From positions 558,001 through 622,000 of the forward strand of contig NZ_QXFK01000014.1 of assembly GCF_003581645.1 (NCBI RefSeq): a stretch of 64,000 nt of DNA, read 5' to 3'. Source of the stretch: Pelagerythrobacter aerophilus. GTDB lineage: Bacteria; Pseudomonadota; Alphaproteobacteria; Sphingomonadales; Sphingomonadaceae. The position numbers and the translations under genes are program-made. How positions within the stretch are numbered: the stretch's first letter is position 1; every line of letters begins with the position of its first letter. The notes under the pieces were generated by a model that was not told the DNA's origin, ran no database searches, and was given only the letters and a program-made list of their open reading frames with translations. Positions 36,388 to 44,891 of this stretch are shown in pieces.

Positions 36388-37064
36388 TGGCCTTCCGCTC
36401 CGCCGTCATCACTTTCCCCGGATCGAACTGCGACCGCGACCTTGCGGTCGCGCTCGAAAAAGTTTCCGGGACCCCGGCACTGCGCGTGTGGCACGGCGAT
36501 GCCGAGTTGCCCGAGCGGCTCGATTTCATCGGCGTCCCCGGCGGCTTCTCCTACGGCGATTATCTGCGTTGTGGCGCAATCGCGAGCCGCAGCCCGATCA
36601 TGCGCGCGGTGATCGAGGCGGCGGAGCGCGGCGTGCCCGTGCTCGGCGTTTGCAACGGCTTCCAGGTGCTGACTGAAAGCGGCCTGCTGCCCGGCGCGCT
36701 GATGCGCAACGCCCAGCTCACCTTCACCTGCCGTACCGCTCCGCTGCGGGTCGAGAACAGCCAGTCGCTGTTCACCGGCGGCTACGAGCAGGGGCAGGAG
36801 ATCATGCTGCCGGTGGCCCATCACGACGGCAACTATTTCGCGGACGAGGATACGCTCGACCGGATCGAGGGTGAAGGCCGCGTCGCCTTCCGCTACCTCG
36901 ACACCTGCAACGGCTCGCGGCGCGACATCGCCGGCATTCTCAACCATGCCGGCAACGTCCTCGGCATGATGCCGCACCCCGAGCGCGCGATCGAATCCGA
37001 TCACGGCGGCAGCGACGGCCGTGCGCTGTTCGAGAGCGCGGTAAAAGGCCTGGTCGCCGCTTAA
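36387..37064 (+). CDS. purQ: Phosphoribosylformylglycinamidine synthase subunit PurQ (glutaminase)
   Basis: A 225-residue class I glutamine amidotransferase. [16 protein letters not shown] starts it, the nucleophilic cysteine is in [19 protein letters not shown] and the His/Glu pair in [11 protein letters not shown]. It supplies ammonia to PurL. purL itself is not in the window. A small CCGTGC/GCACGG hairpin follows at 37081-37100. Confidence 0.96.
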   Translation: MAFRSAVITFPGSNCDRDLAVALEKVSGTPALRVWHGDAELPERLDFIGVPGGFSYGDYLRCGAIASRSPIMRAVIEAAERGVPVLGVCNGFQVLTESGLLPGALMRNAQLTFTCRTAPLRVENSQSLFTGGYEQGQEIMLPVAHHDGNYFADEDTLDRIEGEGRVAFRYLDTCNGSRRDIAGILNHAGNVLGMMPHPERAIESDHGGSDGRALFESAVKGLVAA

Positions 37065-37376
37065 CCTGACGAGCGACCGCCCGTGCATGAATGGGCACGG
37101 CTGATCCCGTCGGAATAGTGGCGACAAAGTTTCTCGCCCGACTCCGCACCTATGCGGTGGGGCCTTGCTCCTCGTCCTCCTCTGTCGACGATATCCCGGA
37201 TGCGCCTGGCTGCGTAGTCATATTGCGTCGCCCTCTTGTCCATCGACCGATTGTTATGCACAGTGCGCGCAAGGCGAAGCGTGGTAACAAGAAGGCGCAG
37301 GAATAAGGCGCCACCACGACGTCGGAACGACAGCCAGGTCCCGAAAGAGGGCCGGCTGAGAGGAGGAGATGGAGAG
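37065..37376. other. Intergenic stretch after purQ
   Basis: About 310 bp without a convincing gene. It contains a 6-bp-arm hairpin CCGTGC/GCACGG at 37081-37100, a possible weak terminator for purQ. Short frames on both strands (for example a minus-strand 23-codon Glu-rich one around 37150-37221) show no family resemblance. A GGAGGAG/GGAGAG ribosome site at the right end serves the next gene. Confidence 0.5.
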
Positions 37377-37700
37377 ATGCTGATTGCAGCTTGGCTTGCG
37401 ATGTTCGCCATTGGCTGGTTTTCCAACCGATGGCGCTCCGGGCTACCGATCGCGCTGGTGGTTGCCGTGGGCACAACCGCGCTCTGTCTGGTGACCACGA
37501 ATAGTCCGGTATTCACCGCAGTCGAAAGGCACCTCAGTTTCACCGCGGAGAGCATAGCGCTCAATTTCCTGGCCAAGCTGACCTATACCTTCCTGTTCTA
37601 CTCGGCCGGACACCTCTGCAAACGCGCGATGGATGGGTGGCGGCGCAAGGCTGACGATACCGGGATCCCCGACGCGAGGATGCAACGCAACGCCCCGTAA
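37377..37700 (+). CDS. Small hypothetical membrane protein
   Basis: A 107-residue protein with about three hydrophobic segments: MLIAAWLAMFAIGWFSNRW, PIALVVAVGTTALCLVT and NFLAKLTYTFLFYSAGHLC, and a basic C-terminal tail. The ATG is preceded by GAGGAGGAGATGGAGAG. I do not recognise the family. It stands alone between purQ and the convergent His-rich gene. Confidence 0.6.
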   Translation: MLIAAWLAMFAIGWFSNRWRSGLPIALVVAVGTTALCLVTTNSPVFTAVERHLSFTAESIALNFLAKLTYTFLFYSAGHLCKRAMDGWRRKADDTGIPDARMQRNAP

Positions 37701-37741
37701 CGAACCGGGAGACGACCATTCATCTCCCGGTCCGAGCGAAT

Positions 37742-38029
37742 TCAGTGCTGGGCCATGTCATGACCGGCATGCGGATCGGCAGTCGGCTTTTCGCGGCAGG
37801 TCTTCTTATCGCCACTGGTTTTCATTTTATCGCAGCGAACCGTCTTGTCCGCGGCCCCCTTCTTGCAGCAGGCCCCGCTCATGTCGTGGCCTTCGTGCCC
37901 GGTATGCTGTGAGTGCCCGGCAGTGCCCTGCCGGGGCGGATGCTGCGCGTGCGCATCGGCCGGGACTGCGCTCTGAGCAAAGGCGGGAGAGACGATCGTC
38001 ATCGCGACCGCAGCAAGCATCATTTTCAT
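37742..38029 (-). CDS. Small secreted His/Met/Cys-rich protein, probable metal binder
   Basis: A 95-residue protein: signal peptide MKMMLAAVAMTIVSPAFAQS, then a mature region crowded with potential metal ligands: HAQHPPRQ, HSQHTGHEGHDMSGACCKKG, CDKMKTSGDKKTC and a C-terminal DPHAGHDMAQH. The repeated GHDM units and Cys clusters suggest copper, nickel or zinc binding in the periplasm. No named family is evident. It lies 214 bp upstream of, and divergent from, the HutC-type regulator. Confidence 0.65.
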   Translation of the reverse strand: MKMMLAAVAMTIVSPAFAQSAVPADAHAQHPPRQGTAGHSQHTGHEGHDMSGACCKKGAADKTVRCDKMKTSGDKKTCREKPTADPHAGHDMAQH

Positions 38030-38185
38030 TCGTCGTTCTCCGGAAGGAAGTGGAAGAACCCAATTCCTCGAAGTCATACGCGAAGGGGACGCCTGTCCCT
38101 CAACCGGGGGCAACGGATGGGACCCGGATCGACGCGAATTTCGCCTGGTCCCCGGCCAAAGGCATTGCTGGTGCTTGCCTGAAGA

Positions 38186-38207
38186 TTGTATAGTCAACTG
38201 CGGTTGA
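38186..38207 (+). promoter_or_regulatory. Candidate autoregulatory site before the HutC-type gene
   Basis: TTGTATAGTCAA (38186-38197) resembles a degenerate version of the TGTATATACA palindrome found before the TonB receptor. It overlaps a second inverted repeat, TCAAC-TGCG-GTTGA (38194-38207). The site is about 36-57 bp before the regulator's start codon, a fitting place for self-control. Inferred from sequence only. Confidence 0.4.
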
Positions 38208-38242
38208 GGATGCGTGCGATGCGGAAAAAGATCAAATGATTC

Positions 38243-39001
38243 ATGAAATTGCAGCGTGACGATGCCGGCGGCGACGCCGTGACGAAGCGAGCGACCCCGC
38301 ACTATAAGGTCATAAAGCGCAGCATCAGCGATGCCGTGAAGAAGGGCGATCTCAAGCCGGGCGACCGCATTCCCTCGGAAGCCGAGCTGGTCGCACGGTT
38401 CAATGTCTCGCGCATGACGGCCAACCGCGCGTTGCGCGAGCTTCAGGCGGCAGGGGTCATCGTCCGCCACGCGGGCAAAGGCTCGTTCATCGCCGAGCCC
38501 GCGCCAATCGGGCAGCTCATCGAGATCCGCAATATCGCCGACGAAGTGCGCGAGCGGGGCCATGCCTGGCGCGCGCGCGTCGTCCGCAACGACGAAGAGC
38601 GCGCCGACGCCGAAACGGCCGCGCTGCTCCAGGTCTCGCTGGGCACGCGCCTGTTTCATTCGGTAATCGTACATCACGAGGACGATCTGCCGATCCAGCT
38701 CGAAGAGCGCTTCGTCCTCGCCTCGATCGCGCCCGAATATGGTCAGCGGGATTTCACGCGGGCAACGCCCAATGAATACCTGACCCGTATCGCCCCGATC
38801 GAGCGGGTCGAGCACCGGGTTTCAGCCACCATGCCCGACGAGCAGACTCGCACGCTGCTCACCCTCGCGACAGACGAGCCGGTATTGCGAATGACGCGGC
38901 GGACCTGGAGCCGCGGCCGGCTGGTCTCACACGCCTGGCTGACCCATCCCGGCAGCCGGTTCGAACTATCCGCCGCCTTCGCGATCGATGATCGCTGCTG
39001 A
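38243..39001 (+). CDS. HutC-type GntR-family transcriptional repressor (UTRA domain)
   Basis: A 252-residue protein: N-terminal GntR winged helix (GDRIPSEAELVARFNVSRMTANRALRELQAAGVIVRHAGKGSF, residues about 45-85) and a C-terminal UTRA ligand domain (LFHSVIVHHEDDLPIQLEERFV, GIA-type ending SRGRLVSHAWLTHPGSRFEL). HutC itself controls histidine use and senses urocanate, but no hut enzyme is near. The neighbours are a TonB receptor, PepSY proteins and a 5-oxoprolinase cluster, so the effector may be 5-oxoproline or a related compound. It is convergent with the PepSY genes. The start has no strong ribosome site. Confidence 0.85.
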   Translation: MKLQRDDAGGDAVTKRATPHYKVIKRSISDAVKKGDLKPGDRIPSEAELVARFNVSRMTANRALRELQAAGVIVRHAGKGSFIAEPAPIGQLIEIRNIADEVRERGHAWRARVVRNDEERADAETAALLQVSLGTRLFHSVIVHHEDDLPIQLEERFVLASIAPEYGQRDFTRATPNEYLTRIAPIERVEHRVSATMPDEQTRTLLTLATDEPVLRMTRRTWSRGRLVSHAWLTHPGSRFELSAAFAIDDRC

Positions 39002-39018
39002 AATCGCCGAGACCTGGA

Positions 39019-39744
39019 TCAGGATCTGGCGGCCGATCTGCGCCGCCGCCTGAGCCAGCGAAAATCCGCCCGGCTGAAGCTCTTGAACAGCAGGTAGAAC
39101 CCCGTTCCGGAAATCCACAGCGTGCCGAATGCCACGAAGACGATGAGCGGATGGTTGAAGCTCGTGCGATTGAGATAGTCCATGTTGTGGAGCATCCAGA
39201 AGAAGTCCCACGTACGCCAGGTATCGCCGCGCATGATGAGGAACCGTCCGGTGTCCGCCGAGACATAGGCGCTGTTGTTTTCCTCGTCCGCGAAATCGAT
39301 CCGCCACACGGGTCCGGAGAAGTCGCGCGATTCCAGGTTGGGCTCGGGCAGCAGTTGCGCGCGCGTGATCCGCGCATCGTTGGCCTGTGTCGCGATGCGC
39401 CGGGCGGCTGCCGCGTCGATGGTGACAGGCGCACCGGTCTCCGCATCGAACAAACGCACCTCGGCGCCGCTACGTACCTCGTAGATCGGCCGCGAGCCCA
39501 GGTTGCGCAGCGTAACGCCGGTAACGTCGGCGGTGCTCGCGAGCGATGCGAGAGGGGCATAGCCGGTTGTGTGGAGCGCCGGAGCATCGGCCGCACTGGA
39601 CGAGTGCCCGCCGACTTTCTCCATGTCCAGCAGGGCCATGACCGACCCGCTCAACGCCCAGATGACGAACTGGATGCCCAGGATCAGGCCCATCCACTTG
39701 TGAATGCGCCGGAACAGCAGCGGCGAGAATCGGATGCGCTTCAT
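39019..39744 (-). CDS. PepSY-associated transmembrane protein, small form (second)
   Basis: A 241-residue protein: N-terminal helix preceded by RRIHKWMGLILGIQFVIWAL, a periplasmic PepSY-like domain of about 160 residues, then WMLHNMDYLNRTSFNHPL and a second helix with an Arg-rich end. The histidines in RxxHKW and WMLHNMDY recur in the sister gene and could ligate heme across the membrane, as proposed for PepSY-type ferric reductases. It is coupled to the sister gene by a 4-bp overlap and is the last gene after the TonB receptor. Confidence 0.8.
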   Translation of the reverse strand: MKRIRFSPLLFRRIHKWMGLILGIQFVIWALSGSVMALLDMEKVGGHSSSAADAPALHTTGYAPLASLASTADVTGVTLRNLGSRPIYEVRSGAEVRLFDAETGAPVTIDAAAARRIATQANDARITRAQLLPEPNLESRDFSGPVWRIDFADEENNSAYVSADTGRFLIMRGDTWRTWDFFWMLHNMDYLNRTSFNHPLIVFVAFGTLWISGTGFYLLFKSFSRADFRWLRRRRRSAARS

Positions 39745-40448
39745 GCTTTCTTCTTCCTGCGGCGCCGGGGAAAGGCCCAGATCAGCAGCCAGGCCCCCGT
39801 CGCGATCATCGCAAGCGCGGTCCACGTTGCGACGCGGAGCAGCGGATTGTTGACGTTCGTGCGCTCCTCGTAATCCATGATGTGGAGCATCCAGGCGAAG
39901 TCGAATACGCGCCACAACTGGTGACGGCGCGACATCAGTTCGCCGGTCGTGGGCGAAAGATAGAGCGTGGGGCGATTCCAGCCTTCGAACTCCACCTGCC
40001 ACAGCGGCGGCGCGTAGGTCTTTATCTCGGCGGGGACCTCGGTCAGCAGGCGAGCCGAGACGATCGGCGCGTCGCCGGTGAAGATGCGCCGCGCCTGCGC
40101 ACGGATCTGCGTCTCGTCCAGCGGAGGCAGCGGATGGCCTGTCCTGGCGTCGAACAGGCGCGCGCCCTCCCCCGTCTGTGCGCGCCATACGGGCTGACCG
40201 AACAGCCGCTGAAGACGCACTTCCGACGTGCCTGGCGCAGCCGCGATGACGCGAGAAGCGGGTACGACTTCGTCGAGATCGAACGGGGCGGCCTGCGGCG
40301 CCCGGACCAGATGGTCGCCGTGGATGATGTCGATATGGACGGCGACCATGTAGAAGCCGGTCAGCGTCCAGATCACGACCTGGACGCCGACCAGCAGCGC
40401 CAGCCATTTATGGGTTCGCCGTACGACGAGAGGCCAGCGGACCTTCAT
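39741..40448 (-). CDS. PepSY-associated transmembrane protein, small form (first)
   Basis: A 235-residue protein of the same plan: RRTHKWLALLVGVQVVIWTLTG helix, periplasmic domain, WMLHIMDYEERTNVNNPLLR and a closing helix with a basic tail. Usual PepSY_TM proteins are single chains of 350-500 residues with four or more helices; here the job seems divided over two two-helix proteins. It starts 11 bp after the TonB receptor stop, so the three genes form one transcript. Confidence 0.82.
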   Translation of the reverse strand: MKVRWPLVVRRTHKWLALLVGVQVVIWTLTGFYMVAVHIDIIHGDHLVRAPQAAPFDLDEVVPASRVIAAAPGTSEVRLQRLFGQPVWRAQTGEGARLFDARTGHPLPPLDETQIRAQARRIFTGDAPIVSARLLTEVPAEIKTYAPPLWQVEFEGWNRPTLYLSPTTGELMSRRHQLWRVFDFAWMLHIMDYEERTNVNNPLLRVATWTALAMIATGAWLLIWAFPRRRRKKKA

Positions 40449-40458
40449 GCGTGCTCCC

Positions 40459-43152
40459 TCAGAACGTCGTGCGGACACCGGCGTAAAACCGCCGTCCGAG
40501 CAGGTCGTAAGTCATCGTATCCGTGTTGGCATCGGTGTAGCTCTGGATAAAGGGGGCCTTGCGGTCGAACAGGTTGTCGACCCCGAGCTGGAACCGCATC
40601 TTCTGGCTCACTTCGAATGCCAACTGCAGATTGTGATAGAATACGTTCGGAGTGCGGTAGCCGACATCGCCTGGTGCGGCATTGAAATCGGTCGCCTTGC
40701 CGATCCACTGGCTCGACCATGTGGCGGCGACGCCGTCTTTCTCCAGCGTTAGTACGCCGTAGCCGCGCCATTCGGGAAAGCCCCCGTTGCCCCCGCCGAT
40801 GTAGCCATCGAACACGATCGGTGCGCCGCCCGGAAAGGGGTAAACGGTGTATTCGTTGAGCCAGGTCACGTTGAGGTCGAGCGAGACCGCCACATCACCG
40901 ATCGTCCGGTCATAGACCAGCCCGAGGTCGAGGCCGCTCATGTCCTCGCGCCCGGTGTTGATCGGCTGCGCCGACAGATAGGTCACCTCGCCCGTCAGCG
41001 TGCTGCGGGTGAAATCGTTGCAGAACGGGTGCGACAGGCCGCTGCTGGCATAGCAGACGGCGAGCTTGGTCGAGCCCGGAATTGCGCGGATCGCATCCTC
41101 GATCCGGATGTCGAACCAATCCGCCGTCAGCGAAAGGCCGTCGACCAACGCGCGCGGCGAGACGACCGTACCGACCGTCCAGCTGGTGGAGCTTTCCGGC
41201 TTCAGGTTCTCGTTCCCGCCCATGGTGGTCAGGATCGTGGAGCCGAGCTGGACATAGCCGGCGGGCACGCCAGACGCCTGGCAATTGGCGATCAGCGTGG
41301 CATTGCCGCTGCTCGAATAGTTCGAGCACGGATCGGTGGTGGTCAGGTTCCCTTCGGAAACGCCGCCGAACAACTCGGGCACATTGGGCACGCGGAAGCC
41401 GGTGCCGTAAGTGCCACGCAGGCGGAAGCTGTCGCTTATGACCCAGTCTAGCGCGACCTTGTAGTTCCAGTCGCTGCCGAACAGGTCGTAGTCCGAATAG
41501 CGAACCGCGCCATCGATCGTCAGCGCCTGAACGAACGGCTGATCGGCAAGCAGCGGCACCGACAGCTCGAGATAGCCTTCCTTGGCGGTGCTCGATCCGG
41601 AAATCGGATCCTGCTGGTTGGTGTTCGCGATGCCCAGCACCGTGAGCGGGTCGGGATCGCGCCAGCCCTTTTCCTTGCGGTAGACCGCACCCGCGGCGAA
41701 GGCGACCGAACCCGCCGGTAGGTCAAACAGGTTGCCGGTGAGATCGGCGGTGACGGTGGCGAGCTGGTTGCCGCCGTGGTCTCGCATGGTGAAGAGGATG
41801 TAGTCGAGCGCCTCGGGCGTCAGGTCGCCATACCCCAGGTAGTCGCCGCAGGGAATCGCCGCGCCCGGCGCCGTACTGCATTCGGAGGTGTCGAGCGACG
41901 CCGCAACCCGCTCGAGATTGGCGATGTTGGTAGCGCCGTCGATCGCGGTGTTGCGTCCGAAGCTGCCTGCGATTTCCCAGGCCCAATCGTTGGCCAACGT
42001 GCCTCGCAGACCCAGGGTGCCTTGCCAGGTATCGGTTTCCTGGAAGAACTGCCGGGGGCCGGCTTCGGCCAGATTGCGCCGGACGAGCACGATGTCCTGC
42101 CCCGTCGGATTGGTCGGATGGCCCGCCGCGATCTCCAGATTGCGCAGAGTCCCCGGGGTTGCGATCTGGTTCGACTTGCGGAGCGTGTAGAGAAATTCGC
42201 CGAACGCCTGGACGCCGTCCGTCACGTCGTAATCGGCAAAGAACGCCGTGCTGACGCGCTCGACCGGGCTCACGGCGTTGAGGAAGCGGTTGAAGTTGAT
42301 GTTGTGCTTGGCCGGATCGTAGGGCTCGAAGAAGTCGCCGTCGCCGCCCGGATCCTGATTGAAATTGATCTGGCTCCCGTCGGGCAGAACGGCGCGGCCA
42401 CCGATGGTGGAGGAGCTGTTGATACAGCTCAGTTGCCCCGGCACGGTTTCCGCCAGCGAGCATGGCGCACGGCTGGCCATATTGACTGGATCGGTCTTCT
42501 GGTAGGTCACCGCTGCCATGAAGCCGCCGCGATCGCCGCGAACGCCCCAGATGAGATCGGCGGTGAAGTCCGACCCGTCACCTTCCTCGTTGATGCCCAT
42601 GCGGGCGCTTAGCCCGAGGCCCTCGTAGTCCGTGCGTGTTACCAGGTTGACGACACCGGCCATGGCATCGGCGCCGTAAATGGCGGACGCGCCGTCCTTG
42701 AGCACATCCGTCCGCTGGAGAGCGGCGACGGGGATCATGTTGAGATCGGGTGAGGAATTGGCACCGGTACCACCCGCCACCAGCCGCCGACCGTTGAGCA
42801 GCACCAGCGTCCGCTTGATCCCGAGCCCGCGCAGGTTGACTTGAGCGGTGCCCCAGCCGTTATCCGTCCAGTATGCCGAAGTCTGGTTGCCCGCGAAGCC
42901 AGCATTGGCGGGCAGGCGCTGGAGAACGGTTTCGATATTTACGATGCCGGTGTTCTCGATCTGCTCGGCGGACACCACGGTGGCAGGACCGACACCTGCA
43001 AGATCCTGCCTGCGAATGCGCGATCCGGTCACCACGATGTCTGCGGCGCCTGCCGCTTCGGCGGCTGGTTCGTTTTCCGGCTGCGTCTGAGCAAGCGCAG
43101 GTGATGCAATGGCTGCCGCGACAGCCGCGCTGGCAAGCAAATAGGTCCTCAT
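40459..43152 (-). CDS. TonB-dependent outer membrane receptor
   Basis: An 897-residue receptor: signal peptide ending SPALAQ, TonB-box/plug entry ADIVVTGSRIRRQDLAG, the plug with VNLRGLGIKRTLVLLNGRRL and DGASAIYGADAMAGVVNLVT, and a beta-barrel ending in GRRFYAGVRTTF with the C-terminal aromatic needed for BAM. No STN signalling domain. The type is common in Caulobacter and sphingomonads for importing organic substrates rather than only iron. The promoter holds a TGTATATACA operator, and the PepSY pair follows. Substrate is inferred from the locus. Confidence 0.92.
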   Translation of the reverse strand: MRTYLLASAAVAAAIASPALAQTQPENEPAAEAAGAADIVVTGSRIRRQDLAGVGPATVVSAEQIENTGIVNIETVLQRLPANAGFAGNQTSAYWTDNGWGTAQVNLRGLGIKRTLVLLNGRRLVAGGTGANSSPDLNMIPVAALQRTDVLKDGASAIYGADAMAGVVNLVTRTDYEGLGLSARMGINEEGDGSDFTADLIWGVRGDRGGFMAAVTYQKTDPVNMASRAPCSLAETVPGQLSCINSSSTIGGRAVLPDGSQINFNQDPGGDGDFFEPYDPAKHNINFNRFLNAVSPVERVSTAFFADYDVTDGVQAFGEFLYTLRKSNQIATPGTLRNLEIAAGHPTNPTGQDIVLVRRNLAEAGPRQFFQETDTWQGTLGLRGTLANDWAWEIAGSFGRNTAIDGATNIANLERVAASLDTSECSTAPGAAIPCGDYLGYGDLTPEALDYILFTMRDHGGNQLATVTADLTGNLFDLPAGSVAFAAGAVYRKEKGWRDPDPLTVLGIANTNQQDPISGSSTAKEGYLELSVPLLADQPFVQALTIDGAVRYSDYDLFGSDWNYKVALDWVISDSFRLRGTYGTGFRVPNVPELFGGVSEGNLTTTDPCSNYSSSGNATLIANCQASGVPAGYVQLGSTILTTMGGNENLKPESSTSWTVGTVVSPRALVDGLSLTADWFDIRIEDAIRAIPGSTKLAVCYASSGLSHPFCNDFTRSTLTGEVTYLSAQPINTGREDMSGLDLGLVYDRTIGDVAVSLDLNVTWLNEYTVYPFPGGAPIVFDGYIGGGNGGFPEWRGYGVLTLEKDGVAATWSSQWIGKATDFNAAPGDVGYRTPNVFYHNLQLAFEVSQKMRFQLGVDNLFDRKAPFIQSYTDANTDTMTYDLLGRRFYAGVRTTF

Positions 43153-43539
43153 AGTCGTGCGAGCCCCTCATAGCCTCTCGATCGGCTCGCAAACAGCACG
43201 AGTTGTATATACAGGTCAACAGGATTTTTCTGTTTTATTACAGATAGTTAAGCGGAGTTTATGTGGACGGACCGGACATGATAGATACGCATCCGTCCGC
43301 TCTCCCCCTTATCTGCGGGGAAATATTTTTTCCCGGAGTGCTCTTATGCCGATTGCCGCCGCTCGCTACACCAACGTTGCCTGGAATAAAATATCGGACG
43401 CGGTCTCATCCCGCCTCGCGCAAACTGTGCGTGGTCGTGCGAGTAGAGGGGACGCCGTTCTACTTCGACACCGCCAAGATCGCAGCTAGGAATGCCGCGC
43501 ATTGAGCCTGCGCCGCGGCGCGATCGGCGGTGGTGCCCG
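43153..43539. other. Promoter region of the TonB receptor / intergenic
   Basis: A 387-bp gap without a convincing gene. Its left end carries the TonB receptor leader (GAGGGG ribosome site), the TGTATATACA operator and a TTGACC -35-like element. Further right GGGAAA-TATTT-TTTCCC (43318-43334) forms a small stem that may end the hydrolase transcript coming from the right. Compared with its surroundings the left half is AT-rich. Confidence 0.55.
43204..43219 (-). promoter_or_regulatory. HutC-type operator in the TonB receptor promoter
   Basis: A perfect palindrome TGTATATACA at 43204-43213 touches GGTCAA (43214-43219), which on the minus strand is the -35-like TTGACC of the TonB receptor. The palindrome therefore lies at the front of the promoter spacer, about 50 bp before the start codon. 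TGTATATACA is the known core recognised by HutC repressors, and a HutC-type gene lies downstream of the same operon. Confidence 0.65.
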
Positions 43540-44838
43540 TCAGTCGATGGCTTGATAGATCAGCGCCCGCAGCTTGCCATGGTCGTCGATATCTCCGGCC
43601 GGCAGCAATTGAGTCATGTAAGTGACCGTTAGCCTTTCTTCGGGATCGACCCAATATTGACTGTGGTAGGCGCCGCCCCAGCCGAACTCGCCTTCGGAGC
43701 CCGGCTCCCCTGCAGCTCCCAGATCGGTGCGGATGGAGAACCCGAGCCCAAAGCCCATGCCGGGGTCGAATCCGATCTCTCCCAGATGGTTGGACACCAT
43801 CAGCTCCACCGACTTGCCGCTCAGGTAGCGCCGTCCGTCGAGCTCGCCGCCGCGCCGCATCATCTCGAGGAAGCGGCTGTAGTCGGCTGCGGTGGACAAC
43901 AGGCCCGCACCACCTGAGTAGGCGACCCGCGGGCCATCCAAATAATGTCCCTGCCCGAAATGGCCGCCGGCCTTCCAGGCATTCGCATCCGCCGCCCGCC
44001 GCAGGCCACCTCCCTCGCCCTCGTAAACGACCGCAAGCCGGTCAGCCTTCTCGCGCGGCAGATAGAAGGAGGTGTCCTTCATGCCGAGCGGTTTGATCAG
44101 GCGCTCGTCGAGAAATTCCTGCAGCGACTTGCCGCTGAGCTTTTCCACGATCACACCCAGAATGTCGGTGTTGTAGCCATAGACGAACTTCTCCCCGGGC
44201 TGCGCTGCCATGGGGAGCGATGCCATGTGGGCGACGGCGCTCGATACCGGCTCGCTGCGGTTCGCGAAGTACCAGCCGAACAGGCCTGCATCGCGCCATG
44301 CGTCTTCTGCAGGCCCTGAGCCATAGGAGATGCCGGCCGTATGGGTGAGCAAGTCCCGGATCGTGATGGGCCGATTGGCGGGAACGGTCTCGTAGCCGCC
44401 CTCCGGTGTGGCCACCGCGACGGTCGTTTCCTTCCATGCGGGCAGATGCTTGCCGACCGGATCGTCGAGCAGCAGCTTGCCTTCCTCCATCAGCATCATC
44501 ACCGCGACGCTTGTCAGCGCCTTGGTCTGCGAGGCGATGCGGAAGATCGTGTCCTCCCGCATCGGATCGCGCGCTTCCTTGTCGCGCCATCCCACCGCTT
44601 CCGAAAAGACGCGCTTGCCGTCCTGCTGGATCATAACCACCGCGCCGGCCAGCCGGCCCTCGTCGACATAGCGCTGCAATTGCGTGCGCAAGCGGCCGAG
44701 CCGCTCGGCGGAGATCGTGGATGCCGCCGGTGCTTCTACCGCCTGAGCCGGTGCTTGTGCCTGTGCGGACCCCACGCCGCCGAGCATGGCCGTGGAGACC
44801 AACAGGCCGGATACGACCTTCACCGCGATCCAATTCAT
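43540..44838 (-). CDS. Secreted serine hydrolase of the beta-lactamase (class C/EstB) family
   Basis: A 432-residue exported protein: signal peptide ending GSAQAQA, catalytic S-x-x-K in RIASQTKALTS (Ser about 104), the Tyr motif in FVYGYNTDILG (Y-G-Y, typical of EstB-like esterases in place of Y-S-N), and the C-terminal GWGGAYHSQYWVDPEERL. Family members are esterases, D-aminopeptidases or amide hydrolases. Its position beside the TonB receptor and oxoprolinase suggests periplasmic processing of an imported amide or peptide, not antibiotic resistance. It is divergent from the symporter operon. Confidence 0.85.
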   Translation of the reverse strand: MNWIAVKVVSGLLVSTAMLGGVGSAQAQAPAQAVEAPAASTISAERLGRLRTQLQRYVDEGRLAGAVVMIQQDGKRVFSEAVGWRDKEARDPMREDTIFRIASQTKALTSVAVMMLMEEGKLLLDDPVGKHLPAWKETTVAVATPEGGYETVPANRPITIRDLLTHTAGISYGSGPAEDAWRDAGLFGWYFANRSEPVSSAVAHMASLPMAAQPGEKFVYGYNTDILGVIVEKLSGKSLQEFLDERLIKPLGMKDTSFYLPREKADRLAVVYEGEGGGLRRAADANAWKAGGHFGQGHYLDGPRVAYSGGAGLLSTAADYSRFLEMMRRGGELDGRRYLSGKSVELMVSNHLGEIGFDPGMGFGLGFSIRTDLGAAGEPGSEGEFGWGGAYHSQYWVDPEERLTVTYMTQLLPAGDIDDHGKLRALIYQAID

Positions 44839-44891
44839 CCGTCTTCTCCCTGTCTCTCGAGCCACCGTCATGCGGGCCGTGCGATAGCGAG

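Noticed and set aside
37065-37376. Short open frames in the purQ downstream gap
   Set aside because: No family resemblance and no consistent ribosome sites; treated as non-coding.
38243-39001. Histidine utilisation (hut) operon
   Set aside because: The regulator is HutC-like, but no hutH, hutU, hutI, hutG or formimidoyl enzyme occurs in the window.
43540-44838. Beta-lactamase antibiotic resistance gene
   Set aside because: The Y-G-Y and GGAYHSQ motifs fit EstB-like esterases, not class C beta-lactamases with Y-x-N and K-T-G.
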